Assembly (NCBI GenBank): GCA_002786025.1
Contig: NHNW01000013.1
Coordinates: forward strand, 1 to 64,000
DNA from: Zasmidium citrigriseum
Taxonomy: Eukaryota; Ascomycota; Dothideomycetes; Mycosphaerellales; Mycosphaerellaceae
Direction of reading: 5' to 3'
Length of the DNA: 64,000 bases
The stretch's first letter is position 1; each line of letters opens with the position of its first letter. A program made the position numbers and the translations under genes. The notes below the pieces were generated by a model that saw only the letters and a program-made list of their open reading frames with translations, was not told where the DNA came from and searched no databases. Below, piece by piece: positions 10,692 to 21,361 of the stretch.

Positions 10692-12725
10692 TCATGAGCT
10701 GCCTCCTGGTCGTAGTATGCTACTGAATAGCACAATGCCGCCCAATACCCAAGCGGGCCACCAGACGCTCCAGATGACCAGAATGCTCCATACACCTTGC
10801 GCCGCCCATCCTTTCGCTATCTCCACCAGCATCCAGGTAATGTCCTTCCCGAGATACCAAGTGAGCGCGAAGAGGGCGAGAGGAGGCGACGTGGCAATCC
10901 AGGCAAGTGAGCAAGCGACGCTGTGGACGATGTTCAGCACAGCGTTTGGTTCAGCCGCTGAAGGTCCAAGAGAAACTGGCCGAATAAAGCTGAGCGGCGA
11001 GGCGAGGAGCCCAACAATGAGCGCGAGCGAGAAGTTGATGGTAGCCCATGTCGACAATGTCGCACCCACGAAGAGGAGTGAGAACGACTGCAGCATCTGG
11101 AGCTGTTGGTTGCTGGCATGCCAGACTCTGACAAGTACACCGCTGAGGTATACAGGCAGGAGATAGCTCGATATTGCCAGCCCTGCAAATGCAAACGTAA
11201 TGCCCTGTTCGATATTCATCAGTTTGAGCTGCTTCAAAAATATGTATCGTGACCACATACCGACTTATCTTTATGAGTAAGCACGTAGAGAGGCACCAAA
11301 CTCATCAAATGCACTCCGAGGACGACAACCGCCGGCAGAAACATCTTGCGCTCGATTACCTCAAGTTCCTCCTTCGGCACTAGTGTGACATCTTCGCCCT
11401 CCTTCACAGCGACCAGAGTCTTCTCCTTAAGCGTCTCGCTGGCACCACCGGCCTTCGACTTCTCAGAGGATTCCACGGGACCCCTGCCGCTCAGCACCCA
11501 GAGCGCCAGCGCATTGATTGTGAACGCTCCTGCCACAAGCATAGCGGCTGGCAGGTAACTACCAATACTGACAAAACGGTGCGTGTTCAGCAGGATGTAG
11601 AAGAAGAAGCTCTGGTGGAACTTCTCCAGCAAGTTATTGATCGATCGGAAAACGCTCTCTGCCACACGGCCAAGACTCATCTCGTCATGCCAGCCGTCGC
11701 CAACAGTCTTGAGCGTGATTGCATCGATATGGTAGGGCATGAAGGCAGAATGAGGACCAGTGGCATGTCCAGCAGCTTGAGACATGACGCCCTTAGCCAA
11801 GCACCTCAAGCGATCCTGGTAGCTGTCTGAATGGTCGGTGATTCCGTGGAGGCTGCACCCAATGCCCATTTGGCTGCTAGCGACGGATACAGCAGTGTTG
11901 AGCAAGTCGAGATTAGGCAGCGCACCGTTGACGCCGTCGTACAGAACATCCAGTTTGTCGAACCGCTTGCCCCATGGTCCAACAGGGTAGTCTAATGCCA
12001 GTGCACCTTGTAAAGCTCCCGCCTTGACAGGCAACGCACTGATGTTTCGGGAAGCAGTAGGTACTGTCGATGTGCTGTGATACGCAGAGACCCAGGCCTC
12101 AGGTCCGTACGTGCTGTCCGCTGGGAAAAGGATCAAGATGTCTTTGCTCCATACACTCCACCGCTTGAAGTATCTCGCCAGCGTAAGAACCAGAGCGACT
12201 GCTGAATAATTGACCTCGCCATCGAAGTTGCGCCAAGCAGCCATCAACACCATCGCCTCAGTCGCGTCTGCCCTTGGTCCTTGGAGAAGGCCATAGACAT
12301 TGGTTCCAGATATGGTCTCGCCCGCAACTTGGAAGCTGTATGATTGCCGTGCCGGCTTCAAACCAATCTCTTGCAGTATATTGTATAGCCCATCGGTCAC
12401 CTCTTCATCAGATTGCCTCTGCCCAAGGGACCAGACCTCCTGTCGGTATGCTCGAAACACATTATGCTCGCTGCCGCCGAAGTATGTGTGGACCTGTCCT
12501 GGGAGGATGGCATTCTCGGAGATGTACGTTTGTCGTGAGTATTCGTTGAGGGGAAGGAGTAGTAGCCATGTGATTCCAACAAGGATGCATATGAGAGCTA
12601 CGTATGTTGGTAGCTTCAGGAGTATGGGCGACCGTCGCAAGGTCAGAAGACGTGCAGCTGTGAATCGATATATCAGTAGGTGGAGATTGTGACTTCTGTG
12701 ATTGTGTCAACTCACAGAGGCCCAT
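10692..12725 (-). CDS. GAA1: GPI transamidase component Gaa1
   Basis: Subunit of the ER-membrane GPI transamidase that attaches preformed GPI anchors to proteins. Three exons: 12716-12725, 11261-12657 and 10692-11204, giving 639 aa against 614 in yeast. The first coding exon is only 10 bp. Joined to exon 2 it gives MGLSARLLTLRRSPILLK, with a first membrane helix at about residues 22-40. The lumenal domain contains the family motif GTNVYGLLQGPRADATEAMV and a peptidase-like fold. About six C-terminal helices follow. For the last intron I chose the acceptor at 11205 (56-bp intron) over a nearer one that would leave only 32 bp. It is divergent from the Rbd2 gene. Confidence 0.9.
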
Positions 12726-12971
12726 CGTCTTGCTATACCATGCTGGACGTTGTGAAATGCAGTTGAGGACAGACAGCAAGTAAACAATTGATTGAAACGC
12801 CCATCAAGAATTGGTTAAACGCCAACGCCGTCGATCCGGATCCAAGCGGCTGTCGAGACCCTGAAGCCACGCGACTTCTCGTCCAGAACCGCGACGCCAG
12901 CCAACGCCTTTCTATTGCATCTCACGGTACCTGGGACTCTGCCTCGCGATATCGCCCGTTCTGTCGGTTTG

Positions 12972-13862
12972 ATGGCAAATTCTTTCCTTCAATCGCTGCC
13001 GGATGCGCGCCGCATACGATCCTCCCTCCTGCGACTCCCTCTCTGCACCCGGGGCCTGGTCTTGGTGATTACCGTCCTTTACGTGGCTCACTGGTTCGTA
13101 CCGGAGATCACGGAATGGGGCGCCCTTATACCCTCTAAGATCAGTCTGACAACATGTACGATGCGAGACAATCACGAGTTCTGCGAACGGAAGAAGCTAA
13201 CAAGTTGTGCAGTACATCGACTGAACACCTTTCCACTCCTACACCGGGATATCTTCCACTACGCCCTCAACATAATCGCCCTCACTCCATTACTCGAACG
13301 ATTTGAGTCCGAACATGGCACTGTCGTAACATTCATCCTCTTCACAGGACCCTTTGGCCTAATACCCGGAGGTCTATACACCCTTCTCGAGCGCTTCGTG
13401 TTCCACCTGGACGGGCATGCGGTCGGATCAAGCGTATGGGTGTTCCTGCTCCTCTCGAACGAGGCGATAAAGCAGTACCGCCAGAATCCCTACTTCCAGA
13501 TATCCGACTTTAAAATACCAACCTGGACTACACCACTGCTCCTGATCCTGGTCATCAACTTCCTGGTCCCTCATACCAGCCTACTGGGGCATCTGTGCGG
13601 AGCATTGGTGGGCTTCCTGTGGGGTCTGGGATACATCAAGTTTCTGGCACCACACGACAAGATTTTGAGGTGGATCGAGGGCAAGCTGAACCTGCTTGGG
13701 AGGTTACCACACTATGTCAGCGTGGATCAAAAGACATATGGAAGATATGGGGTGCTTCCGAGCACGGGAGGCTCAAGAGTAGGGCCGGGCAGAGGTACAC
13801 TGGGTGCAGCGAATGGAGTTGCTGTCGGACCTCTGGGAAGTACGCAAAGACTTGGCCCTTGA
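12972..13862 (+). CDS. RBD2: Rhomboid protease, Rbd2 family
   Basis: Intramembrane serine protease of the Golgi. Fission-yeast Rbd2 and Aspergillus RbdB act in SREBP cleavage and hypoxia adaptation. Two exons: 12972-13155 and 13213-13862. Splicing joins SLTT to LHRLNTFPLLH, matching the family. The 57-bp intron is a multiple of three with no in-frame stop, so an unspliced read-through frame also exists. The catalytic serine lies in GHAVGSSVW and the histidine in LLGHLCGALVG. The signature EGKLNLLGRLPHYVSVDQKT follows the last helix, then a Gly-rich tail. An upstream in-frame ATG at 12915 exists, but MANSFLQSLP at 12972 fits the family start better. The protein is 277 aa when spliced. Confidence 0.88.
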   Translation: MANSFLQSLPDARRIRSSLLRLPLCTRGLVLVITVLYVAHWFVPEITEWGALIPSKISLTTCTMRDNHEFCERKKLTSCAVHRLNTFPLLHRDIFHYALNIIALTPLLERFESEHGTVVTFILFTGPFGLIPGGLYTLLERFVFHLDGHAVGSSVWVFLLLSNEAIKQYRQNPYFQISDFKIPTWTTPLLLILVINFLVPHTSLLGHLCGALVGFLWGLGYIKFLAPHDKILRWIEGKLNLLGRLPHYVSVDQKTYGRYGVLPSTGGSRVGPGRGTLGAANGVAVGPLGSTQRLGP

Positions 13863-14213
13863 TGTGAGAAAGAGCCGCTTTTAATGCCATAATAGCCTAC
13901 GGAACATTCTGGACTGCCATCATCCATGACACAGCCGCCCCCAATGAGCCCCCACGGATCTCTGTGGACTTCGTCGAGGAGAAGGACCAACCTCCCAATA
14001 GTAGTGATCCCGCGCCTTCCGATGTGCCTGAGGCGTCAGCTGCAGCTGCCAGCAGTGTTGAGACAATCGCGGAGACAGCACCTACGCGGAATAGAGCTTC
14101 ATCTCTGGTCGTCCGCCCGACTCGTCCAACGATGGCTCAGAGATCGACCACGAACACTTGACCGACAGTTACATTTGTGAAGACTGCAGCTCTCAGTCTG
14201 CGCCTTGAACGTC
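13863..14213 (+). other. Open frame without start codon, possible coding relic
   Basis: A frame from about 13868 to the stop at 14161 reads as acidic, Pro/Ala/Ser-rich protein (for example DFVEEKDQPPNSSDPAPSDV) but contains no usable ATG near its start and opens right after a stop. It may be an exon of an unrecognised gene, the decayed end of one, or chance. It is not part of Rbd2, which ends normally at 13862. Confidence 0.3.
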
Positions 14214-14767
14214 ATGGAGATCACAGCATCCATGTAAGCTTCCAGTGTGATGACTTTCTCCCCTCAGAATCGTGCTTCAAGAGGCTAAGATCTCACTGCG
14301 TCTATCACTAACTTCCAACCCTAAGTAGGTTCGCAGGACCTTCGTCGCTGGACGCCTCGCGGAGTACAGCCTTCAAAGAATCGTTCAGGCATCTCTTACA
14401 GGCAATGGCCATGCCGGCTGATGTCCTTGCTCCCGGAGGAATCTTGACATCGGCATGCCTCAGCTTCGCGACTCTTCTTTGCCTCATCAAGACCGGAAAC
14501 GGTCGAAATGTTCATCATGTGATGAATCGTCCCCGCTGATGGGATCTCCCCGCTGGTCCAACTTTCGAGGCCTTCGTCCAGCGCTGCCTATCCATCGACG
14601 TCACAGACCCGAAGTCGTTCCAAACTCACATAGACACCAAGGCAGTTGGTGCAAAGTTGCAAGCAAATTCAAATACCATGGACGTCTGGAAGCGGCCGAC
14701 TTGGCATCCCACGCAGCTACAATGGCTCAGGAACGCTACATCAAGGTGCATAGCACAGCTTCATTGA
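14214..14767 (+). CDS. Hypothetical small three-exon protein
   Basis: Not recognised. Exons 14214-14233, 14329-14518 and 14570-14767 join in frame to give 135 aa. Intron 1 (95 bp) has GTAAGC, a CACTAAC branch site and TAG acceptor. Intron 2 (51 bp) has GTGATG, a CTGAT element and CGAG acceptor. The product has one hydrophobic stretch (about residues 44-60, ILTSACLSFATLLCLI) and a charged C-terminus ending WLRNATSRCIAQLH. A GTGCAT donor near 14745 could continue the gene into a further open frame (about 14990-15179), so the C-terminus is unsure. The splice signals and the coding-like feel of the joined frame support a gene, but there is no family match. Confidence 0.38.
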
Positions 14768-15411
14768 CGACCTTTGAGGAGAAAACATGTGTAATAGATT
14801 GGGGCTGAGAGTTTATTGTCGTCGATCCCCCAGACTGCCTCACGCGCTGGCTCCTCGGTCCCCGGCAGCGTTGCGACAGTCACGCACATTAGCCCAAGTC
14901 AAAGGCTCGGCTTGGCAGGAACGTGAGCGCTAGCAACAACAGACGTTGGCCATCCAGAACCGCTATCAGATTAGATTCACCATGCCCTGGACTATCAACA
15001 AGGCTAGGAAGATGGACCTGGAGCTTCTGTTGCTTTTGATTCGCAGTCTGGAGTTCCTGCGTCTCCCAAAACAGGCAAACGCTATCCATAAAAGTACTGC
15101 GACCTACAGCGACGAAGTCTATCGAAGAGGCCTGACAATTGATGAGAGGTTTTCGTCCCGTCTAGAAGAGGACTTGTGATGCTTGTTGGCACTGTCATTG
15201 GCGACCACAGCAAGAAGCTTCAACAAAAGCTTCGACGAAGGCTTGCTGCTCTTCTCTTGATGTCACAGTCGCAGCGTTTGCAGTCGACGCCGGCGTCGTT
15301 CCATCGATCACGTCGACGACTGAATGGACGAGAGGGACGAATGGTTCGATCTCTCCAAGAACAAGACCGACCATTTCCGCGGGGAGTTGATCCATGGGCT
15401 TGACCCCGGCA
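14768..15411. other. No firm gene; possible further exon of the upstream gene
   Basis: Contains a frame ending at 15179 that reads like protein (a Leu-rich helix followed by an acidic end) but has no start of its own close by. The rest is short conflicting frames. Confidence 0.35.
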
Positions 15412-15412
15412 A

Positions 15413-15420
15413 CATATAAG
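15413..15420 (+). promoter_or_regulatory. TATA-box of the secreted-protein gene
   Basis: CATATAAG lies about 92 bp upstream of the ATG at 15512, followed by a CA/CT-rich leader with no ATG and a tcaaaATG start context. This is a typical fungal core promoter of a strongly or inducibly expressed gene. Confidence 0.55.
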
Positions 15421-15511
15421 AGACCAGAACATACAGCTCCTGGACGAATTCGTCTTCAAGACACTTCCCCATCAACTACATCAACGAACACTTCTTTACG
15501 CATCAATCAAA

Positions 15512-16174
15512 ATGGTCGCTACCACTCTCCTCGCCGCTGCTCTGGGTGTTGCTGCCCCAGCTGCCGCTCAGTTCATCCGTGCCGTCGAGTTCACCGACAC
15601 CTTCGACAACAAGGATGGCTTCTTCCCAGCTCGTGAGCCTGTCGATGACACCATGAGCGGTGCCCTCAGCTACAACGGCTGGGAGTACTACAACGCTGCC
15701 CGTCTCTCCAACGTCATCCCACAAAGCCCAACTAACGGCGCTGCTTTCTTCACCTCTGGCGAATTCCAGGCCGGCCAGGATGTCTGGAAGCCACGCAACG
15801 CTTCTGTCATCTCTTTCAACCAGCAGAGGTGAGTGCTATTCATCAGACATTCAGAAGATTGAGATTGCTTGTTGCTGACGCGAATTGATTTTGCTAGCCT
15901 TGCCTACGCTTGCATCACCAACTCCGAGGCCCCAGCTGTCGCCGTCACTTGCACTCTGCAGGTCTCTGCCCAGCGTGCCGATGGCTCCACTGTCGTTCAG
16001 AACCTCGCTTACAACCCACGCGAACTCCGCAACGCCATGAACTCGACTACTTTCCCAGTCACCTTCTCCAACTTGGAGAGCCTCACCATCCAGGTTCTCA
16101 GCTCCTCCGCCCCCGTCGACACTGTCGCTCCTCTCGTCGACAACAACCACTACCTTGCCTTCATCCGCTCGTAG
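15512..16174 (+). CDS. Hypothetical secreted protein
   Basis: Two exons (15512-15828 and 15898-16174; 69-bp intron) give 197 aa. An N-terminal signal peptide (MVATTLLAAALGVAAPAAAQ) is followed by a Ser/Thr/Asn-rich soluble domain with two cysteines (ACITNSEAPAVAVTC) that could form a disulfide, and two N-glycosylation sequons (NAS, NST). There is no transmembrane helix after the signal. Codon choice is strongly biased to C-ending codons, which together with the TATA box suggests high expression. I do not recognise the family. An extracellular, possibly cell-surface or host-interaction protein is possible, but that is inference. Confidence 0.8.
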
Positions 16175-16944
16175 AGGAGTGGGAGAAGTGGCATTGATGG
16201 AGAGAATGAAATAGGATTGAAATGTGAGGAGGATCTCGTTGATTGTATCGACTGTATCGACTGTCCTTGACGAGAGATGATGCGATGACGCTCGTTTGAT
16301 GGCTCGAGTACATGTAAATAGCCTGCAAAATCAATAATCATGATTGAAGCAAACACTTCGTCAATATTTCCCGCATGCCGTGACTTGATCATTTTTCGAC
16401 GTGTCGTCGCCATGAAATTCAGGATGCGTCGTGGAAATAAGGTTGTGGATGACGTCGCGCGGTCGCGTCGCCGTTGCCGCCCCGACGCTCTGTTTTGTTT
16501 AGCCGAGAATGGGAGGCTGGGGATGTGCCTGGGGGTCTAGCCACCGCCAACCACCAATTATTCCTCCGCCGACGTGTCGCTGGTGACGGCGCCCGCCAGC
16601 AGAGAGTGCAGTCTCCTCTTCGCAGAGCTAAGTCTCTTCCTCCTCCATCACCACACCAAACCACCACCGCCTCTCTGCGTAACTCACCTTCTGACCCAAG
16701 AAAGAGCGCCGCAGGCAAATCCGAACCGAACCTCGAACCTTCCGCTCGTTCTTCTGCATTCCTCCTCGAGACAACATTCCAACCGACCGACCGACAGTCA
16801 GACAATAGCATTGTTTCGAGACGAGAGGAGCATTCGTTTGCCTGCCGCATTCCACAACCCTCCCAACTCCCGGCCATCGGGCCGCTGGAGCTTGAACATA
16901 CCGAAGAATACCTCCGACCAGACAGCCGGTAGACCTTTTCTACC
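16175..16944. other. Intergenic with pyrimidine-rich leader region
   Basis: 770 bp holding the 3' UTR of the secreted protein and the promoter/leader of the next gene. From about 16610 the plus strand is rich in CT and CCA runs, as in fungal 5' leaders. Open frames here show no coding character. Confidence 0.5.
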
Positions 16945-17865
16945 ATGCCGAACGTACGCTTTGCGGTCGGCATCCAGAGGCTGATCCCCTTCCTGGGATA
17001 TCATCATGTCTTGATGATACTGATTGCCATTGCGATCATATTACTTTGTGAGTATCATCCCGACTCGAGTCGAACTAGATATGGGGACTGACTGAGACGG
17101 TATAGCATTACTTCTGGCAGGATGTTCGTCCTCGTCACCCTTAATACCAGGCATCTTCCTCATATCCTTCTACTACGAGATGTACACGCCGACGTACGAC
17201 CCCACGCAAGTCAACCCCGGCGTCACAGCGGCGATCGCCAACATTGTCGGTGATGCGAATCTCGAAGTCCGAGTGGGATATTTTGGGTTGTGCGTGAACC
17301 CAGACGGAGGAAGCTTTTTGTGCTCGAATAATGCGACGTTGTTGGCGGAACAGATCAGTATCGACCAGGATCCGCTCAATTTGATCTGGGTCGCCAATAC
17401 GTTCAAGAATAGTGTGGTGTTTCCATACTTACTGTGAGTTCAAGCAAGCCTCGAGAGATCAAGACAAATACTGACTCAATTCGCAGCATCGTCGCCATCG
17501 TACTCGCATTCGTCACGTTCCTCCTCCTCGCGACCTTCCCTGGCTGGCACGAAGAACACGACGCTCGAACCGGCAGCGATATCGACATCAAGCCCTTCCC
17601 CTCAAGACCCGTCTCGCAAGTCGCCCTCGCCCTGATCTTCATCGCCTCGATCTTCGTCCTGGTCAGCGTCCTCTGGCAGCATACAGCATCCGTAGCAGCG
17701 GCACAGATAACGCAGGACTTTGGAAACGGAAGCGTCAAGAGTGGCGTCGGCACCAGTGCAATGGTGTTGGGTTGGTTCGGCTTCGCACTGCTCATCATCG
17801 TCACAGTCGGTCTGCTGGTCATGATCTTGAGCATACACCTGTTGGATCGATTGACGGACGAGTGA
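16945..17865 (+). CDS. Fig1-family membrane protein
   Basis: Four-helix membrane protein of the Ca2+ regulator/membrane-fusion Fig1 family, which in yeast and other fungi supports mating-associated calcium influx and cell fusion. Three exons: 16945-17047, 17106-17433 and 17487-17865, giving 269 aa. Helix 1 lies at about residues 20-40. The extracellular loop carries the Fig1 signature Gly-hydrophobic-hydrophobic-Gly-x-Cys...Cys as VGYFGLCVNPDGGSFLCS. Three further helices follow near residues 143-165, 195-213 and 240-262. Length and topology match the family. The start at 16945 is the first Met ahead of helix 1. Expression during mating is expected from the family, not shown here. Confidence 0.82.
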
Positions 17866-18969
17866 TGAACGAAGACGAGTTGGAAAGCACGACACGAATG
17901 GGAAACGAGATAAAAGATTGATCAACTTGCCAGGACAGGCTCCTGTACGAGACGACGCTCAAGAGGGACGGCTGCACGAGGAAGCAGCAATGAACGAGCG
18001 ACGTGCATCGAGCACTGGTGAACGAGGACAGAAAGACACCCAGCTTTGCTTGGATGATACCAGAGCTCCTGAAACTGAACAGCGGCTCACGACTTGTTAT
18101 ACACTTCAGCGGCATCATGATGGGCGTTGTGGGCGTTTTTGTTCATAAGGGAAATGGATGGCATGGCATGGGAGGGAATAAAATTGTACCTTTCGCTACT
18201 ACTTGTCTGTGCGTATGAGACATGTGGCATGAGGTGGATGTAGATAAATGAATTGAATGGCATGGCTGCTGGGGGCGGCTGGTGATGAAGAACCCCTTTC
18301 CCCTCTTGTTATTTCTTTTACTTTTCCTATTCCTTCTCTGATTTGCAGTTTGGGCCAAGGCATACTTCTTGAAATGCAGATGGCAAGTCAGAGCGGTGTT
18401 CCGTTGAGCAACGATCAGGCTAATGCTGACCACTCCTTTCATAGCCGTCCGAGCTTTCTCGAGACTTGTCCGGCAATGGCATCCAGATGCACCTCAGTCG
18501 AAAATTTTCATCGAATGCCCATCGAGAGCGCAACACCACTCTTCGAATCTCTCTGGAGTCCTCTCCTCATCCACCCACCACAAGATCCGGGGCACTCGGG
18601 CTAACGTCGTCAGAAGCCACTTGCAGCAGCAAAGTTTCACCAGGAGCCAATCTTTACATCCAGCATGTGTGATCGTAGCAAGAGTTCCGTTGTCCCCAAA
18701 ATGCAGGTCCAAAAGCCGCATACCGCTGGCTCGAAGTTGACGATCTCATCCGTTTGCTTCCCCTCGACTTCCGAGCCTCACCTCGACGACGGCTGAAGAT
18801 GCGTAGCACCACCGTCCGTAATCGTCGAGAAAGTCTCAAGGTCTACGAATCTGATGAATGAGCCCGCGGCCAGGTGGTCAGAAGCTCAGCCGCCTTCATC
18901 AGAGCTGAAATCTTCGACTGGGCGTGGACATTGGATCTGAGCATCGCCCTCTGTATATCGGTATCACAG
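17866..18969. other. Intergenic, no gene seen
   Basis: About 1.1 kb downstream of the Fig1-type gene. Short overlapping frames on both strands have no recognisable domain, signal peptide or consistent splice structure. The 3' part should hold the first exon and promoter of the broken secreted-protein gene. Confidence 0.5.
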
Positions 18970-19752
18970 GCTGTGCAGCACCAACTCCTCCCTCTAAGAA
19001 GCTCAAGCGAGCACCTCCCGCAAAACCGCTGCCCTCGTGCTTGAAATCTTACCCAAAGGGAGCTTTGCTATCATCTGCTTGTAAATGTTTGAGCATACCT
19101 ACACCATCGACAACAGTCGCTATTGCCGCAGCCGCAGTCATCAACACAGTCACAACGACAACAAGCGTATGACGAATCTCAGTTCTCAAGATTGAAGCAT
19201 GTGACTAAACAATTCGGCAGGTCGTTGAAACAAGCACTACCACACCCATCAACATTGTCACAGATACCTCCACGACCACAGTGACGACTACGCGTACCAC
19301 CGTTAGCACCACCACCGCTTACCCAATCGCTACATACACAGAACACCCACGCTTCCAGATCGCCGACGGCCAAGGAAACTTCATCCAGATCTACCAAGAC
19401 GGCGGCAGCAGCAGTACACAGGGCAAAGTTGTCGCCGACCGGTCTCTCGCCTAGGCTTCCATATCGACGGAAGCAACGGTCACTTGAAAACAGGGATCGA
19501 CTCCGTAACCTGCTACGGCAATCAAGACACCGGCGCCATCTTCCAGCAGCTCTTTTCGACAACAAGAATGACGTTGAGGATTCGAGCCGAGTGTATGCGA
19601 CTTGTTCTTATACTAGGGCGTCGGATGGCACTTGTCCGTTGACCTGTGCGGTTAATGGCAGTTCTCAGAGCAGGAGTTGCAGCAATGTTTGGTATTTGGG
19701 CAGGCAAACTGTGCCAGGATGCTCGAATTTCCAGCCGTATGCTGTTGGGTAA
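18970..19752 (+). pseudogene. Frameshifted secreted/cell-wall-type protein relic
   Basis: Three frames in sequence make up one protein-like product. Part 1 (18970-19166, intron 19167-19220, then 19221-19452) has a Cys-containing head (PSCLKSYPKGALLSSACKCL), a Ser/Thr-rich linker and a stop at 19450-19452. Part 2 continues one frame over from 19454 (GFHIDGSNGHLKTGIDSVTC). Part 3 shifts again near 19556 and runs to the stop at 19752 with paired cysteines (CPLTC, RSCSNVWYLG). The head, Thr-rich linker and Cys-rich tail are the layout of many fungal secreted surface proteins. No signal-peptide exon is visible. Two shifts suggest a pseudogene; indel errors in the sequence would be the alternative. 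Confidence 0.6.
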
Positions 19753-21361
19753 CTTGGGTTCTAGAAAGTTGGAGCTGGCAGTCTTGCTGTATTGAAGGGT
19801 GGTTTGAAGAATCGTCGAACGTCACTCTCCTCAGGAGTCTCCAGTTCGATATACATATCTCCCGCAGCACGACCTGCGCCCCAGCGTATATTCATGGGTC
19901 TCGAAGTCGTACTCAGGACACTCAGCCTCTCCTCTCTGGCTCGAGAAGGCCGATGATCTTCTTTCACTCCCCATTTCAGACCTACGCTGGGTGTCGATAT
20001 GCATTTTCGAGACTCCCAGACCCAGAATCATTGTTTCTAACTCTCGGCGTAGATATACGAGCATCTCAAACCCGTCCAAGACTCTCATTCATCTAGCTTC
20101 CTGCTCGGGAATGCGCCAGATTTTTACTCATCTTCCGGCAAGGCCCTCATGGCCACGACTGAATTATGCTTCGTCTTCAACATCAACATATCCCGTCTTG
20201 TATCACCAGCTTTTCGGTCCGGACGCAGCTCAATGAGACTCCGAATGGCCCTTGAAAAGCTCCGTGGTCTTTGCTCGGCGTTGGTAACATTGAGCAAATC
20301 GTCCTCAGTCCTCATTCAAAACCCAAGTAGACTTGGCAAAGTCTTCAATTCCTTCTCTGCTGTCTCCAGAATACAGCTTCTCCGTCTCAACTGCGCTCCT
20401 TAAGATACGTCGTAACTCTTCGAGATGCTCAGTCTTGTCGCTTCTTCTCCGAGAACGGATCTATCCTTTTGAGACTTGAGTACTGAGGCAAAAGTCATGC
20501 ATCGGTTGGGATCAGATATTGTCCTCCATGAATGTCCGTCTTCATTCAGAGGCTCACGCATGTCTTCACCCTACAAATCTATAATACAGCGTCTCCATCT
20601 CAGCATAGTCGCGAAAGATCCGCAATGGGCCTTTGAGATGCTCAGCAAGGCCACTTCTTCTCCGAGAACGATCGCTCTCCTGAGGCTTCAGTGCTGAGGC
20701 AAATTGGTTGTTGATTTGGATCAGATGTTGCCTTTCACGAAATCCGTTCTCATCCAGACAATTAGTCATGCCTTCAGCTCAAGGCTCAACAGAAATAGGG
20801 TCTCAATCCCAGCATAGTCACGAAAGATTCGTAGTGGGCCTTCGAGATGCTCAGCCATGTCGCTTTTCGTTAGAGAAGACCTTTTCTTCTTGGTTCTGGT
20901 GCTCAGGGGAAGGCAGCCGTCGGATGGAATCAGACCGTGTCTTGTGGAACATCTCCAGGTACGTTGGCTGGCATAGTCGCAGTGAGATATCGATCTCCGG
21001 ATCTGTTCCTCAAGATGATGCCTTCAAAGTAGCGGTCAGCAGCATTGCCAAAGCCTCATCAGCGGGGATGTCGGCATCACCAACTCAGCAGAAAGACGAG
21101 GAGATGTGGGAAGGAGAAGTTTTGGTGTGCCATCTTTGGGCATCTGATACAAACTTTTTTCTATTCTAAGAAATCGCAAAAGGAAAAGACGGACCATCAG
21201 TCTCAATTTCGGTCCAAAAGCAAAAAAAGAAAACGCTCAGAAAGCAAACAAACTCAATCATGCACTCATTCAATCATCTCCGTCTCAATATCCTCCCCTT
21301 GACAAGTCGAAAGCAGTGGTGGTGGCCTCGTTGGCGGCCGGTGTGTGTGGGATTGTGGCAT
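19753..21361. other. Gene-free stretch with decayed tandem repeats
   Basis: 1.6 kb between the broken secreted-protein gene and the Argonaute stop. The middle holds a diverged ~210-bp repeat, listed separately. No intact gene is seen on either strand. Confidence 0.5.
20252..20940. repeat. Diverged ~210-bp tandem repeat array
   Basis: Successive units share the landmark gagatgctcag and flanking words (gcatagtcrcgaaagat, tgggcctt, ttctccgagaac). Clear unit starts lie at 20421, 20634 and 20843, spacings of 213 and 209 bp, with a weaker unit before and a partial one after. Read on the minus strand, the units encode similar peptides near HLKGPLRIFRDYAEMETLY and HLEGPLRIFRDYAGIETLF, about 70 codons apart, but stops and shifts break every frame. 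It looks like the remains of a gene that encoded roughly 70-residue tandem repeats. Confidence 0.6.

Noticed and set aside
16474..16932. Overlapping open frames ahead of the Fig1-type gene
   Set aside because: Pyrimidine-rich leader DNA gives long frames on both strands. None has a start followed by a plausible protein.
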